Assembly: GCA_937928755.1 (NCBI GenBank)
Contig: CALEZI010000148.1
Span: 1 to 29,099, forward strand
From: an uncultured Rhodanobacteraceae bacterium
GTDB taxonomy: Bacteria > Pseudomonadota > Gammaproteobacteria > Xanthomonadales > SZUA-5
Direction of reading: 5' to 3'
DNA: 29,099 bases
Shown: piece by piece, positions 21,718 through 29,059 of the stretch
Numbering within the stretch: position 1 is the first letter of the stretch
Layout: each line of letters opens with the position of its first letter
Notes under the pieces: model-generated
Database searches by the model: none
What the model saw: the letters and a program-made list of their open reading frames with translations, nothing else
What the model was told of the DNA's origin: nothing
Made by a program: the position numbers and the translations under genes

Positions 21718-23063
21718 GCCGGGACGATCCGACGCCACGCCGAACGCGCTGCGCGGTCTATACGCGCAAGTCCACCGAGGAGGGTCTGGAGCAGCCGTTC
21801 AACTCGATCGACGCGCAGAAAGAGTCGGGCCACGCCTACATCGTAAGCCGCCGATCGGAGGGCTGGATCCCGATGGCGGACGACTACGATGACCCGGCGT
21901 ACTCGGGCGGCAGCATGGAGCGCCCGGCGCTGCAGCGATTGTTCTCGGACATCGAGTCGGGCAAGGTCGATGTGGTGGTCGTCTACAAGCTCGATCGTTT
22001 ATCGCGCAGCCTGGCCGACTTCTGCCGGATGATCGAAGTGTTCGATCGCCACAGCGTCAGCTTCGTGTCGGTCACGCAGAGCTTCAACACCGGCGACTCC
22101 ATGGGACGCCTGATGCTGAACGTCCTGCTGTCGTTCGCCCAGTTCGAGCGCGAGGTGACTTCCGAGCGCATCCGCGACAAGTTCGTGGCCAGCAAGAAGC
22201 GTGGCTACTGGATGCACGGCATTCCACCGTTGGGCTATGACGTCGTTGAGCGTCGCCTGGTCATCAATCCCGGTGAAGCCAAGACCGTACGTCGCATCTT
22301 CCAAGGTTTCGTCGAAACCGGTTCGGCGACGAGGGTTGTGGCCGATCTGCGCGCCGAGGGCATCACAACGAAGGCCTGGACGACCAAGGCGGGGCGCCAG
22401 CGCAGCCGCCAATCCATCCACAAGGTCGCGCTCACCGCCATGCTGAAGAATCGCACTTACCTGGGCGAGCTCAAGAGTCGCGGCGGCTGGGTGCTGGGCA
22501 CGCACGAGCCGATCATCGATCAGGCGCTTTGGGATCGCGCGCAAGCGGTGTTTACGGTAAACCCGCAGCGACGCGCCAACCTGACGCGCTCGCGAACCTC
22601 CTACCCGCTCAAGGGCATCATCGTCGACCAGGACGGGCGGGCGATGGTCGGTTGGCACACTACCAAGCCGAATGGAAAGCGCTACTGCTATTACCTCAGC
22701 CAAACCGAGATCAAGGTCGGGTCCGGCATTGCTCCGTTGCCGCGGATTCCGGCGGCGGAGATCGAAGGCTTGGTGCTCGACCAACTGCGCGAGATGCTGC
22801 GCGCGCCGGAACTGATCGAACGCATCTGCGCACAGGCGAGCAGTCTGGAATCCGGCCTCGACGAGGCGCAGACCGTCGTGGCGTTGACGCAGATCGATCG
22901 CATCTGGGCGAGCTTGTTCCCCGCGGAACAAGCGCGCCTGATGCGCCTGTTGGTTGAGCGCGTCATCGTCGGCCCCGGGTCGGTCGAAGTCCGTATGCGA
23001 CCAAGCGGGTTTGCGCATCTGGTCCGCGAGTTCAACAGCCAGCAGCAGGAACTCAGCGCATGA
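21714..23063 (+). CDS. Serine recombinase (large resolvase/invertase family)
   Basis: A 449-aa site-specific recombinase. The frame stays open upstream, but ATG 21714, overlapping the DUF2924 stop (ATGA), starts the protein just before the catalytic domain: VYTRKSTEEG with nucleophile Ser20, VVVYKLDRLSRS carrying the conserved Arg residues, and LLSFAQFEREVTSERIRDK. The recombinase domain follows (IPPLGYDV, INPGEAKTVRRIF, MLKNRTYLGEL). The zinc-ribbon segment (about 290-325) has the expected place and strands but lacks the usual CxxC pairs (IIVDQDGRAMVGW). It is shorter than phage integrases of 500 or more residues, lacking most of the coiled coil. Probably the integrase of the element. Confidence 0.9.
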   Translation: MSRDDPTPRRTRCAVYTRKSTEEGLEQPFNSIDAQKESGHAYIVSRRSEGWIPMADDYDDPAYSGGSMERPALQRLFSDIESGKVDVVVVYKLDRLSRSLADFCRMIEVFDRHSVSFVSVTQSFNTGDSMGRLMLNVLLSFAQFEREVTSERIRDKFVASKKRGYWMHGIPPLGYDVVERRLVINPGEAKTVRRIFQGFVETGSATRVVADLRAEGITTKAWTTKAGRQRSRQSIHKVALTAMLKNRTYLGELKSRGGWVLGTHEPIIDQALWDRAQAVFTVNPQRRANLTRSRTSYPLKGIIVDQDGRAMVGWHTTKPNGKRYCYYLSQTEIKVGSGIAPLPRIPAAEIEGLVLDQLREMLRAPELIERICAQASSLESGLDEAQTVVALTQIDRIWASLFPAEQARLMRLLVERVIVGPGSVEVRMRPSGFAHLVREFNSQQQELSA

Positions 23064-23470
23064 GCCACCAGCGCATCCAGGTGCTCGGGCCAGCCCAACG
23101 GGTCATCAGCAGCGACGGTCGCCTGACGGTGACCGTTCCGATCAAGATGCGCCTCGGCGGCATCCGCCAGGTGAAACCACCGGACGGCCCGCCCCAGCTC
23201 CTCACCAGCCTTCAGAACTCGTTAATCCAGGCGCATCGGTGGCAACGCATGCTCGATCGCGGTGAGGTCACCCAGATCGGCGAACTGGCGCGACAGGAGA
23301 AGCAGGACCACGCCCATGTGTCGCGCCTGCTCAACCTGACGACGCTATCGCCGTGGATCGTCGAGGCGATCCTCGATGATCGGGTGGACGACGGTATCGG
23401 CGTGAAGGACCTTGCGATCAACCCGCCGATGCTGTGGTCAGACCAGTGCTTGCCTCAGGCCGGGCGCTGA
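23060..23470 (+). CDS. ParB/KorB-like HTH protein of the recombinase operon
   Basis: A 136-aa protein with ATGA overlap to the recombinase stop. Residues about 55-110 contain LIQAHRWQRMLDRGEVTQIGELARQ, HVSRLLNLTTLSPWIVEAIL, which reads as a ParB/KorB-type helix-turn-helix (IGELA...VSRLLNL...LxPxIxxAIL). Such small proteins routinely follow DUF2924-recombinase pairs. Its last codons overlap the end of the convergent ImmA gene by 16 bp. Confidence 0.75.
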   Translation: MSHQRIQVLGPAQRVISSDGRLTVTVPIKMRLGGIRQVKPPDGPPQLLTSLQNSLIQAHRWQRMLDRGEVTQIGELARQEKQDHAHVSRLLNLTTLSPWIVEAILDDRVDDGIGVKDLAINPPMLWSDQCLPQAGR

Positions 23471-24363
23471 CCGCTGCGCTCGAACCGGGATGAGGTGCTC
23501 TCCAGCAGGTCGTCCTCAGCGTCTTCGGGTTCGGTGAGGGTTGGATCGAGCTTGGGCAACACGAGCAGCAGCATCGTGCTGCCGTGATCGTGCGACACCA
23601 GGGTGTGCTCGGTGAGCCGGGTACCGTCGGGTTCGTTCGGAAACCACGCGCTGGCATCGAGACAGGCGCTGGCGCCGATGCCATCGCAACGGGAGTGGTG
23701 GGCTAACGAGGCGGTGGGCACTTCGACAACTTGCCGCTTCGATCGCAGAAACGCTCCCGAACGAAATGCGCGCTTGCTGGCCCAGGACTCAGTGACAGCG
23801 CCGTCGCGCGCGAAAGCGACAACAACGCGCTGCTCGCTGACTTCAGCGCATTGACGCGCCGCTGCCGTCAACGAAACACCGTATCGATCGGCACAGTGCT
23901 TGACCAGTTCGAAGTCGAAGCTATGCCCTTCGACCTGTCGCCTGAGGTCATCGAGCGGCATCAGCAAGGTGGACGCAAAAGCATCCGCCTGACGCTCGAT
24001 GTCGAGCTCCGTCTGCCCGGACACATCCGACTCGCTGCACTCGAAGGACGTCCGCAGCTCACGGTGCAGCGCGTAGTGACCGAACTCGTGCGCGATCGTG
24101 AAGCGCGCGCGCGACGGCCGGCGATCGGCGTTGAACTTGATGCGCCAGTACTTGCCACGCGGGTGTTGCTGCAGCGCGCCTTCGAAGCGGCCGAGACCTT
24201 TGTGCCCATCGATCTTGGTGATCGGTGATGCCGGGCACCACTGCTGGGACAACTCGCGCGCGACCGCTTCGACGTCGACCGGGAAGCGGTCGCGGCCGAG
24301 CACTTGGGTCAGCACCAGGCTGACGGCATTGGCCGCTGCGCGCGGCGATTTGGGCACGCTCAC
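23455..24363 (-). CDS. ImmA/IrrE-family metallopeptidase
   Basis: A 302-aa protease with the zinc motif AHEFGHYALH (His92, Glu93, His96) and IERQADAFASTLLMP, the third-ligand region. The start is GTG 24363, overlapping the stop of the XRE gene (GTGA). The frame is open far upstream, but that is shadow sequence of the XRE gene and beyond. ImmA proteases cleave or inactivate a partner XRE repressor, as in ICEBs1, so this pair probably forms the induction switch of the element. The C-terminal half after about residue 170 is unassigned and could sense the inducing signal. Confidence 0.88.
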   Translation of the reverse strand: MSVPKSPRAAANAVSLVLTQVLGRDRFPVDVEAVARELSQQWCPASPITKIDGHKGLGRFEGALQQHPRGKYWRIKFNADRRPSRARFTIAHEFGHYALHRELRTSFECSESDVSGQTELDIERQADAFASTLLMPLDDLRRQVEGHSFDFELVKHCADRYGVSLTAAARQCAEVSEQRVVVAFARDGAVTESWASKRAFRSGAFLRSKRQVVEVPTASLAHHSRCDGIGASACLDASAWFPNEPDGTRLTEHTLVSHDHGSTMLLLVLPKLDPTLTEPEDAEDDLLESTSSRFERSGQRPA

Positions 24364-24680
24364 GCGTCGTCCCAGGTGTCGAGGATCTTGCGGATCCGCT
24401 TCTTGTCGTCCGGGTCGAGCTGCTGGTACTTGCGGAAGAATGCCTGGTCGGTCACGTCCTCGGTAGGGTCGGTGACCGTCGGGCCAAGTAAGTGTTCGGT
24501 GGTGACATTGAGCGCGGCTGCGATGCGCATGAGCAGGTCCGCGCCCGGGTTCGGTTCGTCGCGGTTTTCCAGTTCCCACATGTAGCTCTTGGAACTGCTG
24601 ACCTTCTCGGCGAGGTCTTCCAGGCTGAGCTTCAGCGCCTTGCGGGCGGCGCGGATCTTGTCGCCAAGGGCAGAGGGCAT
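24360..24680 (-). CDS. XRE-family repressor
   Basis: A 106-aa protein with a canonical XRE helix-turn-helix: LGDKIRAARKALKLSLEDLA, SSSKSYMWELENRD, GADLLMRIAAALN, TTEHLLG. An acidic C-terminal helix (DDKKRIRKILDTWDDA) follows, a plausible target for ImmA. ATG 24680 is chosen; ATG 24722 is in frame 14 codons earlier but lies inside operator half-site 1. Neither has a Shine-Dalgarno, so a leaderless transcript is possible. It likely represses the divergent promoter through the two matching sites at 24714-24729 and 24783-24798. Confidence 0.85.
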   Translation of the reverse strand: MPSALGDKIRAARKALKLSLEDLAEKVSSSKSYMWELENRDEPNPGADLLMRIAAALNVTTEHLLGPTVTDPTEDVTDQAFFRKYQQLDPDDKKRIRKILDTWDDA

Positions 24681-24713
24681 GGACGGCACTTTGGGTCGCG
24701 GGGGCGCGGATTG

Positions 24714-24729
24714 TATCGCCATAGCGAAC
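24714..24729 (-). promoter_or_regulatory. Candidate repressor operator 1
   Basis: On the minus strand this reads GTTCGCTATGGCGATA, matching 13 of 16 bases of site 2. It covers the upstream possible start codon of the XRE gene, so binding here could autoregulate the repressor. Confidence 0.55.
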
Positions 24730-24743
24730 GAAAGCAAACCCGG

Positions 24744-24774
24744 TTGACATGCCTGGGTGTTCTCCTGAGAGAAT
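24744..24774 (+). promoter_or_regulatory. Candidate promoter of the 413-aa/310-aa pair
   Basis: A perfect TTGACA lies at 24744-24749. The best -10 candidate is GAGAAT at 24769-24774, with a long 19-nt spacing, so the -10 is uncertain. It lies between the two operator candidates, fitting a repressible rightward promoter. Confidence 0.45.
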
Positions 24775-24782
24775 CCACAACC

Positions 24783-24798
24783 GTTCGGTATGGCGAAC
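24783..24798 (+). promoter_or_regulatory. Candidate repressor operator 2
   Basis: GTTCGGTATGGCGAAC has dyad arms GTTCG/CGAAC around a 6-nt centre. It repeats site 1 in the opposite orientation and lies between the promoter and the start of the rightward gene at 24840. Confidence 0.6.
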
Positions 24799-24839
24799 TT
24801 TCTGTCCTCTTCTCCCTCTCCGCTCGCAAGGAACCGCGC

Positions 24840-26081
24840 ATGGCCGCATTCAATCACCGTCATCTGTTTCGAGCCGTGTCGCCGTCGTTGTGGCGGGTCT
24901 ACGCGCAAGCACGTCGGCTGACCCTCGACATCGATGACGCCACGGACGACGTGAGCTTCCATGCGGCGCTCAACAAGGCGTTCGATGCGCTGCCGGCGGA
25001 AGCCTCGGCACCATTGCTCACCGAACTGCGCCGCGTGCATGCGCTCAGCGATCGCCGCGGCGTCGACGCGCTGCTGAACGCGTCCGAGCACCCGGAGCCC
25101 GTGCGCGAGGATTTCGCCAGCATGCGCAACGATAGCGAACGCGCGCTGTGGGCGCTGCTGACCTGGCCGAACGCCTTCGACACCGCCGAAACGCTGCTGA
25201 TCGTTGACCTCGCCGTCGGCAAGCGCGGCTGGAAGCGCCAGGACCTGCGCGTCTCGGTACCGATCTCGCGCGAACCCGAGCACCTGGCCCTGCTGGAATC
25301 CGCCGTGCGCGATCTCTTTGCCAAGCGCGAAGTCGCGCAGCGCGCGTGCAAGATCGAGGTGTGCGAGCGCCATGTCGACGCCGGCGTCCAGTTGAACATC
25401 TACCTCGAAGACGACCCGAACGACCTCGTGGAGTTCGTCGGCGCCGAACTGCGCCGGCGGCCCACGCGACCGGTCGCCAACTTTGCGCTGGTCTACTACC
25501 CCCACCTCGGCGTCGTCGACACCGTCGGCCGCGGTGGCAAACGCACCCACGACGCGCTGGTCGAGCAGTTCTCCGAGCACCTGCTCGGTCGTCGCGTGAA
25601 GCCGGAATCCCTCAAGGCTGCGGTGTTCCATCTCGGGCGACTGCGCAACGGGCTGGAGATCCGCGACGGGTCCCTGAATCTCGCAGACGAGGGAATCCAG
25701 GTCGTTCGCCTGCGGCAGGTTCGTTTGCTCAGCGTCGTGCCGCCGTTTGGCGAACTGCGCATCCAGGCCAAGCCATCGCCGCACCTGCCGTGCGCGCTGG
25801 AGTTCGCCCGGGCGCATTTTCGGGAGCACGACCCAATGCGCCGCGGCTTTGCGATAAACGAAGCCGTCATCGCCATCCACTTCACCTCGTCGGCGCCGGG
25901 CAAGACCAGTCGCGTGCTCGTGCTGCGACTGAAGCGCGACGGTGTGTCCAACCTCGCGGACCTCGATCCAGCCGACGCCGCACTCGTCACACGACTGCTG
26001 GTGGCTTGGGGTGTCAGCGATGCCGTGCCGGCAGACGACAGCGCTCATGTCGAAGAAGAAGCCGTCAATGCCGAAGGTTGA
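24840..26081 (+). CDS. Unrecognised 413-aa accessory protein
   Basis: The start ATG 24840 has AAGGA about 8 nt upstream; the longer open frame before it lies in the operator region and is not coding. The protein is soluble and mixed alpha/beta, without signal peptide or membrane segment. Visible features are an acidic N-terminal helical part (residues 1-90), a beta-rich centre (LRVSVPISREPEHL, ACKIEVCERHVD, NIYLEDDPNDLV), a YYPHLGVVDTVGRGGKR block and a C-terminal part with EAVIAIHFTSS...VLVLRLKRDG. No catalytic motif is evident. It is transcribed divergently from the XRE-ImmA pair and overlaps the 310-aa gene, so the two are likely co-expressed when repression is lifted. A defence, toxin or conjugation role is open; no function claimed. 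Confidence 0.8.
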   Translation: MAAFNHRHLFRAVSPSLWRVYAQARRLTLDIDDATDDVSFHAALNKAFDALPAEASAPLLTELRRVHALSDRRGVDALLNASEHPEPVREDFASMRNDSERALWALLTWPNAFDTAETLLIVDLAVGKRGWKRQDLRVSVPISREPEHLALLESAVRDLFAKREVAQRACKIEVCERHVDAGVQLNIYLEDDPNDLVEFVGAELRRRPTRPVANFALVYYPHLGVVDTVGRGGKRTHDALVEQFSEHLLGRRVKPESLKAAVFHLGRLRNGLEIRDGSLNLADEGIQVVRLRQVRLLSVVPPFGELRIQAKPSPHLPCALEFARAHFREHDPMRRGFAINEAVIAIHFTSSAPGKTSRVLVLRLKRDGVSNLADLDPADAALVTRLLVAWGVSDAVPADDSAHVEEEAVNAEG

Positions 26082-27000
26082 TCTGGCATTCCGGCTGCTG
26101 TGCGACTGGCTGGCTGCTGGCGCGCCGACCTTGCACCCGGCAGTCCTGGCCGACGTCGACACCGGTGTGGGCTATCGGCACCTGCTCGATCTCGGACTGG
26201 CCAAGCCTGAGGCCCGAATGCTGGATGACATCACCTGCCCCTGGTGCAGCACCGGAACGCTGCATCAGGTCTGCCGTGTCCGCGGTGGAGGTGGCGGCAA
26301 CGCGTACCGAGGGCTGTGCCTCAGTTGCGGCTGGCAGAACATCCTGGCCGCGCAGCTGAGTCCGCTCTCCTTGGACTTGCCGAAGATCGCCAGAGCCGTC
26401 GCCGCGGCCCTGGGTCTGACATCGCGGTTCGAAACGCACGAGATCGTCCATGGGAAACTCTGGCGAATCGGCGAACGCGAGATCGCGCGCAAGCGCCACC
26501 GAGTCTGGTTCGCGCCGATGGTCGATCAAGACATCGCCCGCGCGCTCAGCGGTGAGGCGGGAATTCTGGTGTGCGTCGACGCGCCGACGCAGCGGTCGCC
26601 ATCAATGGCCAGGCTGGCGCTAGTCCCGTTACGTGCCTGCGCTCACTTGCGCAAGGCCGGACTCGTCATCGAAGACCTCGAAGCCCCCGTCGGGTCAACC
26701 GGAACCAGCGAAATCGGGACGTCTCTTGCCTGCCTGAAGGATCGAGTGGTCCATGTAAACGGCGAGCGCATTGCGGTCTCACCGCAGGTGCGGAGATTCC
26801 TGGAAGTGCTAGTTGCCGCCGACGCCAAGCCCGTCCACAAGTCGACCCTCGCCGACGCTCTCGAGATCGACGTCGACAAGTTCTCGCCTCATCAGATCTT
26901 CAAGAAGCACAAGATAGTGAAGGATGCGTTCGTTGAAGGGGACGGCGCGGGAAGATACTGGCTGCGACCGTTGCCCGACGAGGCGCATTTCCATTCGTGA
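26068..27000 (+). CDS. Zinc-finger / winged-helix-like protein partnered with the 413-aa protein
   Basis: A 310-aa protein. ATG 26068 is preferred (AAGAAG about 9 nt upstream); ATG 26047 is also in frame. N-terminal residues about 50-90 carry CPWC (57, 60), Cys69 and CLSC (84, 87), a likely treble- or ribbon-type zinc finger. The middle part (about 110-225) is alpha/beta. The C-terminal domain (about 228-307) reads HVNGERIAVSPQVRRFL, KPVHKSTLADALEIDV, FKKHKIVKDAF, GRYWL, laid out like a winged helix of the OmpR/transcriptional type. The coding sequence overlaps the 413-aa gene by 14 bp or more. A decayed copy of its C-terminal domain lies at 3889-4060. It could be a DNA-binding partner or regulator. 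Confidence 0.8.
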   Translation: MPKVDLAFRLLCDWLAAGAPTLHPAVLADVDTGVGYRHLLDLGLAKPEARMLDDITCPWCSTGTLHQVCRVRGGGGGNAYRGLCLSCGWQNILAAQLSPLSLDLPKIARAVAAALGLTSRFETHEIVHGKLWRIGEREIARKRHRVWFAPMVDQDIARALSGEAGILVCVDAPTQRSPSMARLALVPLRACAHLRKAGLVIEDLEAPVGSTGTSEIGTSLACLKDRVVHVNGERIAVSPQVRRFLEVLVAADAKPVHKSTLADALEIDVDKFSPHQIFKKHKIVKDAFVEGDGAGRYWLRPLPDEAHFHS

Positions 27001-27183
27001 CTTCGCTGCGGTAGTCGCGCATGCCCGCGCCCTGTCCGGGCAGGTACGCTCCCCAGGTCCAATGAGGCCACCGGCCCCGGACGAGCGTCCGTATGCCAAG
27101 TGTCAACGCGAAGTGATACGATCTCTGTGTCCAGTCGACGTTGCCGAATCGTGGTTAGAACCAACCTGACATTGCTATCACGC

Positions 27184-27549
27184 ATGCGCCGGTTGAGGGT
27201 TCTCATGCTCGTTTTTGCGCTTTTTTTCGTCGCGAAGAGCGGGATTGCCTGCGGATGTCTGCCAATCGAAGCTGTCCAGGACGGCGATCTTGCTGTCGCA
27301 GTGGTCGCAAAATTCGCGGCCGCTGTCGCGGTGAGCGATGTGTTGGACTCGGACCCCATCCCCGAGGATGTGACGACGAAAGGTTGCTGTAAGCACTGTT
27401 GCTGCCAACAGCCTTCGCTTCCACCATCCATGGTTCACCTCGTGAGCTTCGCGGTACTCCCCGCGGCTCACCTTCAGCTTCCGGCGCCGGATTCATCGAA
27501 TTGGGCAACGAGCCCGTTCCGACCTCCAATCACCACGCGGCTTGCGTGA
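27184..27549 (+). CDS. Small exported Cys-cluster protein
   Basis: A 121-aa protein starting at ATG 27184 (MRRLRVLMLVFALFFVAKSG signal peptide). The mature part is Ala/Asp-rich, then has a CCKHCCC cluster at about 67-73 and a hydrophobic, proline-rich tail. The cluster suggests binding of a soft metal (Cu, Zn, Cd) in the periplasm. The layout (signal, acidic stretch, Cys/His cluster, PAAH-L-P tail) recurs in the protein at 28625. It resembles CzcI/CopL-type small metal-resistance proteins only in outline. No clear ribosome binding site is seen. Confidence 0.6.
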   Translation: MRRLRVLMLVFALFFVAKSGIACGCLPIEAVQDGDLAVAVVAKFAAAVAVSDVLDSDPIPEDVTTKGCCKHCCCQQPSLPPSMVHLVSFAVLPAAHLQLPAPDSSNWATSPFRPPITTRLA

Positions 27550-27603
27550 ATTCGGGTGCGCCGCGCAAGACGCGGTGCTCGGAAGTGAATTTGAGGTTGC
27601 CGC

Positions 27604-28545
27604 ATGAATCCGTTGTCCGCTCTGCACGCTTGGCGCGTGTTATGTCCCGTGATTGCAGCCGTGCTGCTCGTTACCCAGTCTGCCTGCGCTGAGCCGCTTG
27701 CATATGCGATCAATTCCGACAGTTTTTCAGAGTCGCAGCACGATCATCTCCTTCGCGTTGACCTGACGACGGGTGAATTTGAGGACATGGGATCGCTTCG
27801 TTTGGGCAGCGCGGCCGCGCCGTTTCTGGATGTGGAAGGACTCGCGCTTGATCCAGAAGGCCAGCTATGGGCGGTAGACGACGGCACCAAGACATTCTTC
27901 CGGATCGACATTGCTACGCTCCGCGCGGCGATTCCTGGAAGCCAGATCGGCAACCTCGGGCTACCGACGGGAATCACCGCCGGGCTGGATCTTGGGTTGA
28001 CATTCGCATGTGACGGCACGGCGTTCATGTCCGGCGAAGTCAGCAAGACGCTCTATCGCATCGACCCGAGCAGTGGACGGGCTACGCCGATCGGTGCCCT
28101 TGGCGCGTTGGGCTACAAGATCACTGATCTTGCTGTGTACGGCGATCTGATGGTCGGCTTGGGTTCTGAAGGCGACGAGGGCATTTACTCGATTGATCTT
28201 GTCAGCGGAACTGCACTACCGATCGGAAACTTTTCCGACACGGCGCGATTCAACGACGGGGGCATCGGATTCGATGCTGACGGTCGACTGTGGGCTGTTG
28301 TTGAGGAAGGTGGCGCAGTCCCCAGCCGCGTCTACCGTATCGATTTGGCCACAGGGCGGGAGAACCTGATCAGCCCGACCACGCCCGGTATAGAAAGCCT
28401 CGCACTCACCCCGCCGCAATGTCCCGCAGCAGCAGAGCCATTGCCGCAGGAAGTCTCGGCCCTGGGATCGAAATCCGTCGGCATGCTGATCCTTGGATTT
28501 GCATTCCTCGGCATTGTCGCGCTGACCCGAAGACTGTCGGCGTGA
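27604..28545 (+). CDS. Exported beta-propeller-like protein with C-terminal membrane anchor
   Basis: A 313-aa protein. ATG 27604 has GAGG about 8 nt upstream. A signal peptide (residues 1-29, VLLVTQSACAEP) is followed by repeats of the type GLALDPEGQLWAVDDGT, LYRIDPSSGRATPIG, IYSIDLVSGTALPIG and GIGFDADGRLWAVVEEGG, spaced about 45-60 residues, as in NHL/DUF4394-type beta-propellers. The C-terminus (about 285-313, VGMLILGFAFLGIVALTRRLSA) is a hydrophobic helix plus RR tail resembling IPTL-CTERM-type sorting signals. It is likely anchored or processed at the cell surface; ligand unknown. Confidence 0.8.
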   Translation: MNPLSALHAWRVLCPVIAAVLLVTQSACAEPLAYAINSDSFSESQHDHLLRVDLTTGEFEDMGSLRLGSAAAPFLDVEGLALDPEGQLWAVDDGTKTFFRIDIATLRAAIPGSQIGNLGLPTGITAGLDLGLTFACDGTAFMSGEVSKTLYRIDPSSGRATPIGALGALGYKITDLAVYGDLMVGLGSEGDEGIYSIDLVSGTALPIGNFSDTARFNDGGIGFDADGRLWAVVEEGGAVPSRVYRIDLATGRENLISPTTPGIESLALTPPQCPAAAEPLPQEVSALGSKSVGMLILGFAFLGIVALTRRLSA

Positions 28546-28624
28546 GGCTCTCAACCTGTACGGATGCAATCCATTCGCATCAATGTAATTGTGTACGGGG
28601 ACCAAGGTCGACTAACCTGCGCGA

Positions 28625-28996
28625 ATGCTGACGCCACGCTCCCGTTCAGGACTTGCGCGATTTCGGGCCATGCGCTGGCCCGCGCTGGTCATGTTGTTGC
28701 TGATCCTGGTGCAGAGCATCGGCGTGGCTGCGTGCGTGGACCACGATCTGCGCGCGGATTCGGGTTCGACGACCATCGTCGTCGATGCATTGGACAATGA
28801 CAACTCGGGCGCCGGCCAGCAAGTTCTGCACACCAGTGCCTGCAGTCATTGCGTGTGCCCACATTTTGCCGCACTGCCCGCCGTACACCTGCCAGCCCTG
28901 GCGGATTTGTCCGCTCACGACGCCATCGCCAGCCTCTCGTGGCTGCACACCAGCGCGCTCCTCGAAGAAGCTCTGCGACCCCCTGCTGCCGTCTGA
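28625..28996 (+). CDS. CzcI-like small exported metal-response protein
   Basis: A 123-aa protein. The start is ATG 28625 or 28670 (MRWPALVMLLLILVQSIGVA signal peptide); neither has a convincing ribosome binding site. The mature part has HTSACSHCVCPH (Cys/His cluster), then LPAVHLPALADLSAH and a C-terminal helix rich in Ala/Leu. Small exported proteins of this form precede czcCBA-type efflux operons (CzcI, DUF2946-like). The exported protein starting at 29060 would fit the first component, CzcC. The assignment rests on layout and context. Confidence 0.6.
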   Translation: MLTPRSRSGLARFRAMRWPALVMLLLILVQSIGVAACVDHDLRADSGSTTIVVDALDNDNSGAGQQVLHTSACSHCVCPHFAALPAVHLPALADLSAHDAIASLSWLHTSALLEEALRPPAAV

Positions 28997-29014
28997 CATG
29001 ACATCCGCCTGATC

Positions 29015-29032
29015 GGCGCGCGTTCGCGCGCC
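29015..29032. terminator. Perfect 18-bp GC palindrome between CzcI-like gene and next gene
   Basis: GGCGCGCG-TT-CGCGCGCC is a perfect 8-bp stem with a two-base centre, 19 bp after the upstream stop and 28 bp before the next ATG. No T-run follows, so it is either an attenuator-type or mRNA-processing hairpin or a factor-binding site. Confidence 0.45.
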
Positions 29033-29059
29033 TGACGTTGCGAATCATGAAGGACGACC

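Noticed and set aside
24492..24839. N-terminal extension of the 413-aa protein
   Set aside because: It runs antisense through the XRE gene and the operators; ATG 24840 has its own Shine-Dalgarno.
24360..26162. 600-aa minus-strand frame extending the XRE repressor across the divergent genes
   Set aside because: Only its last 106 residues are XRE-like; the rest is antisense to the 413-aa gene and crosses the promoter/operator region.
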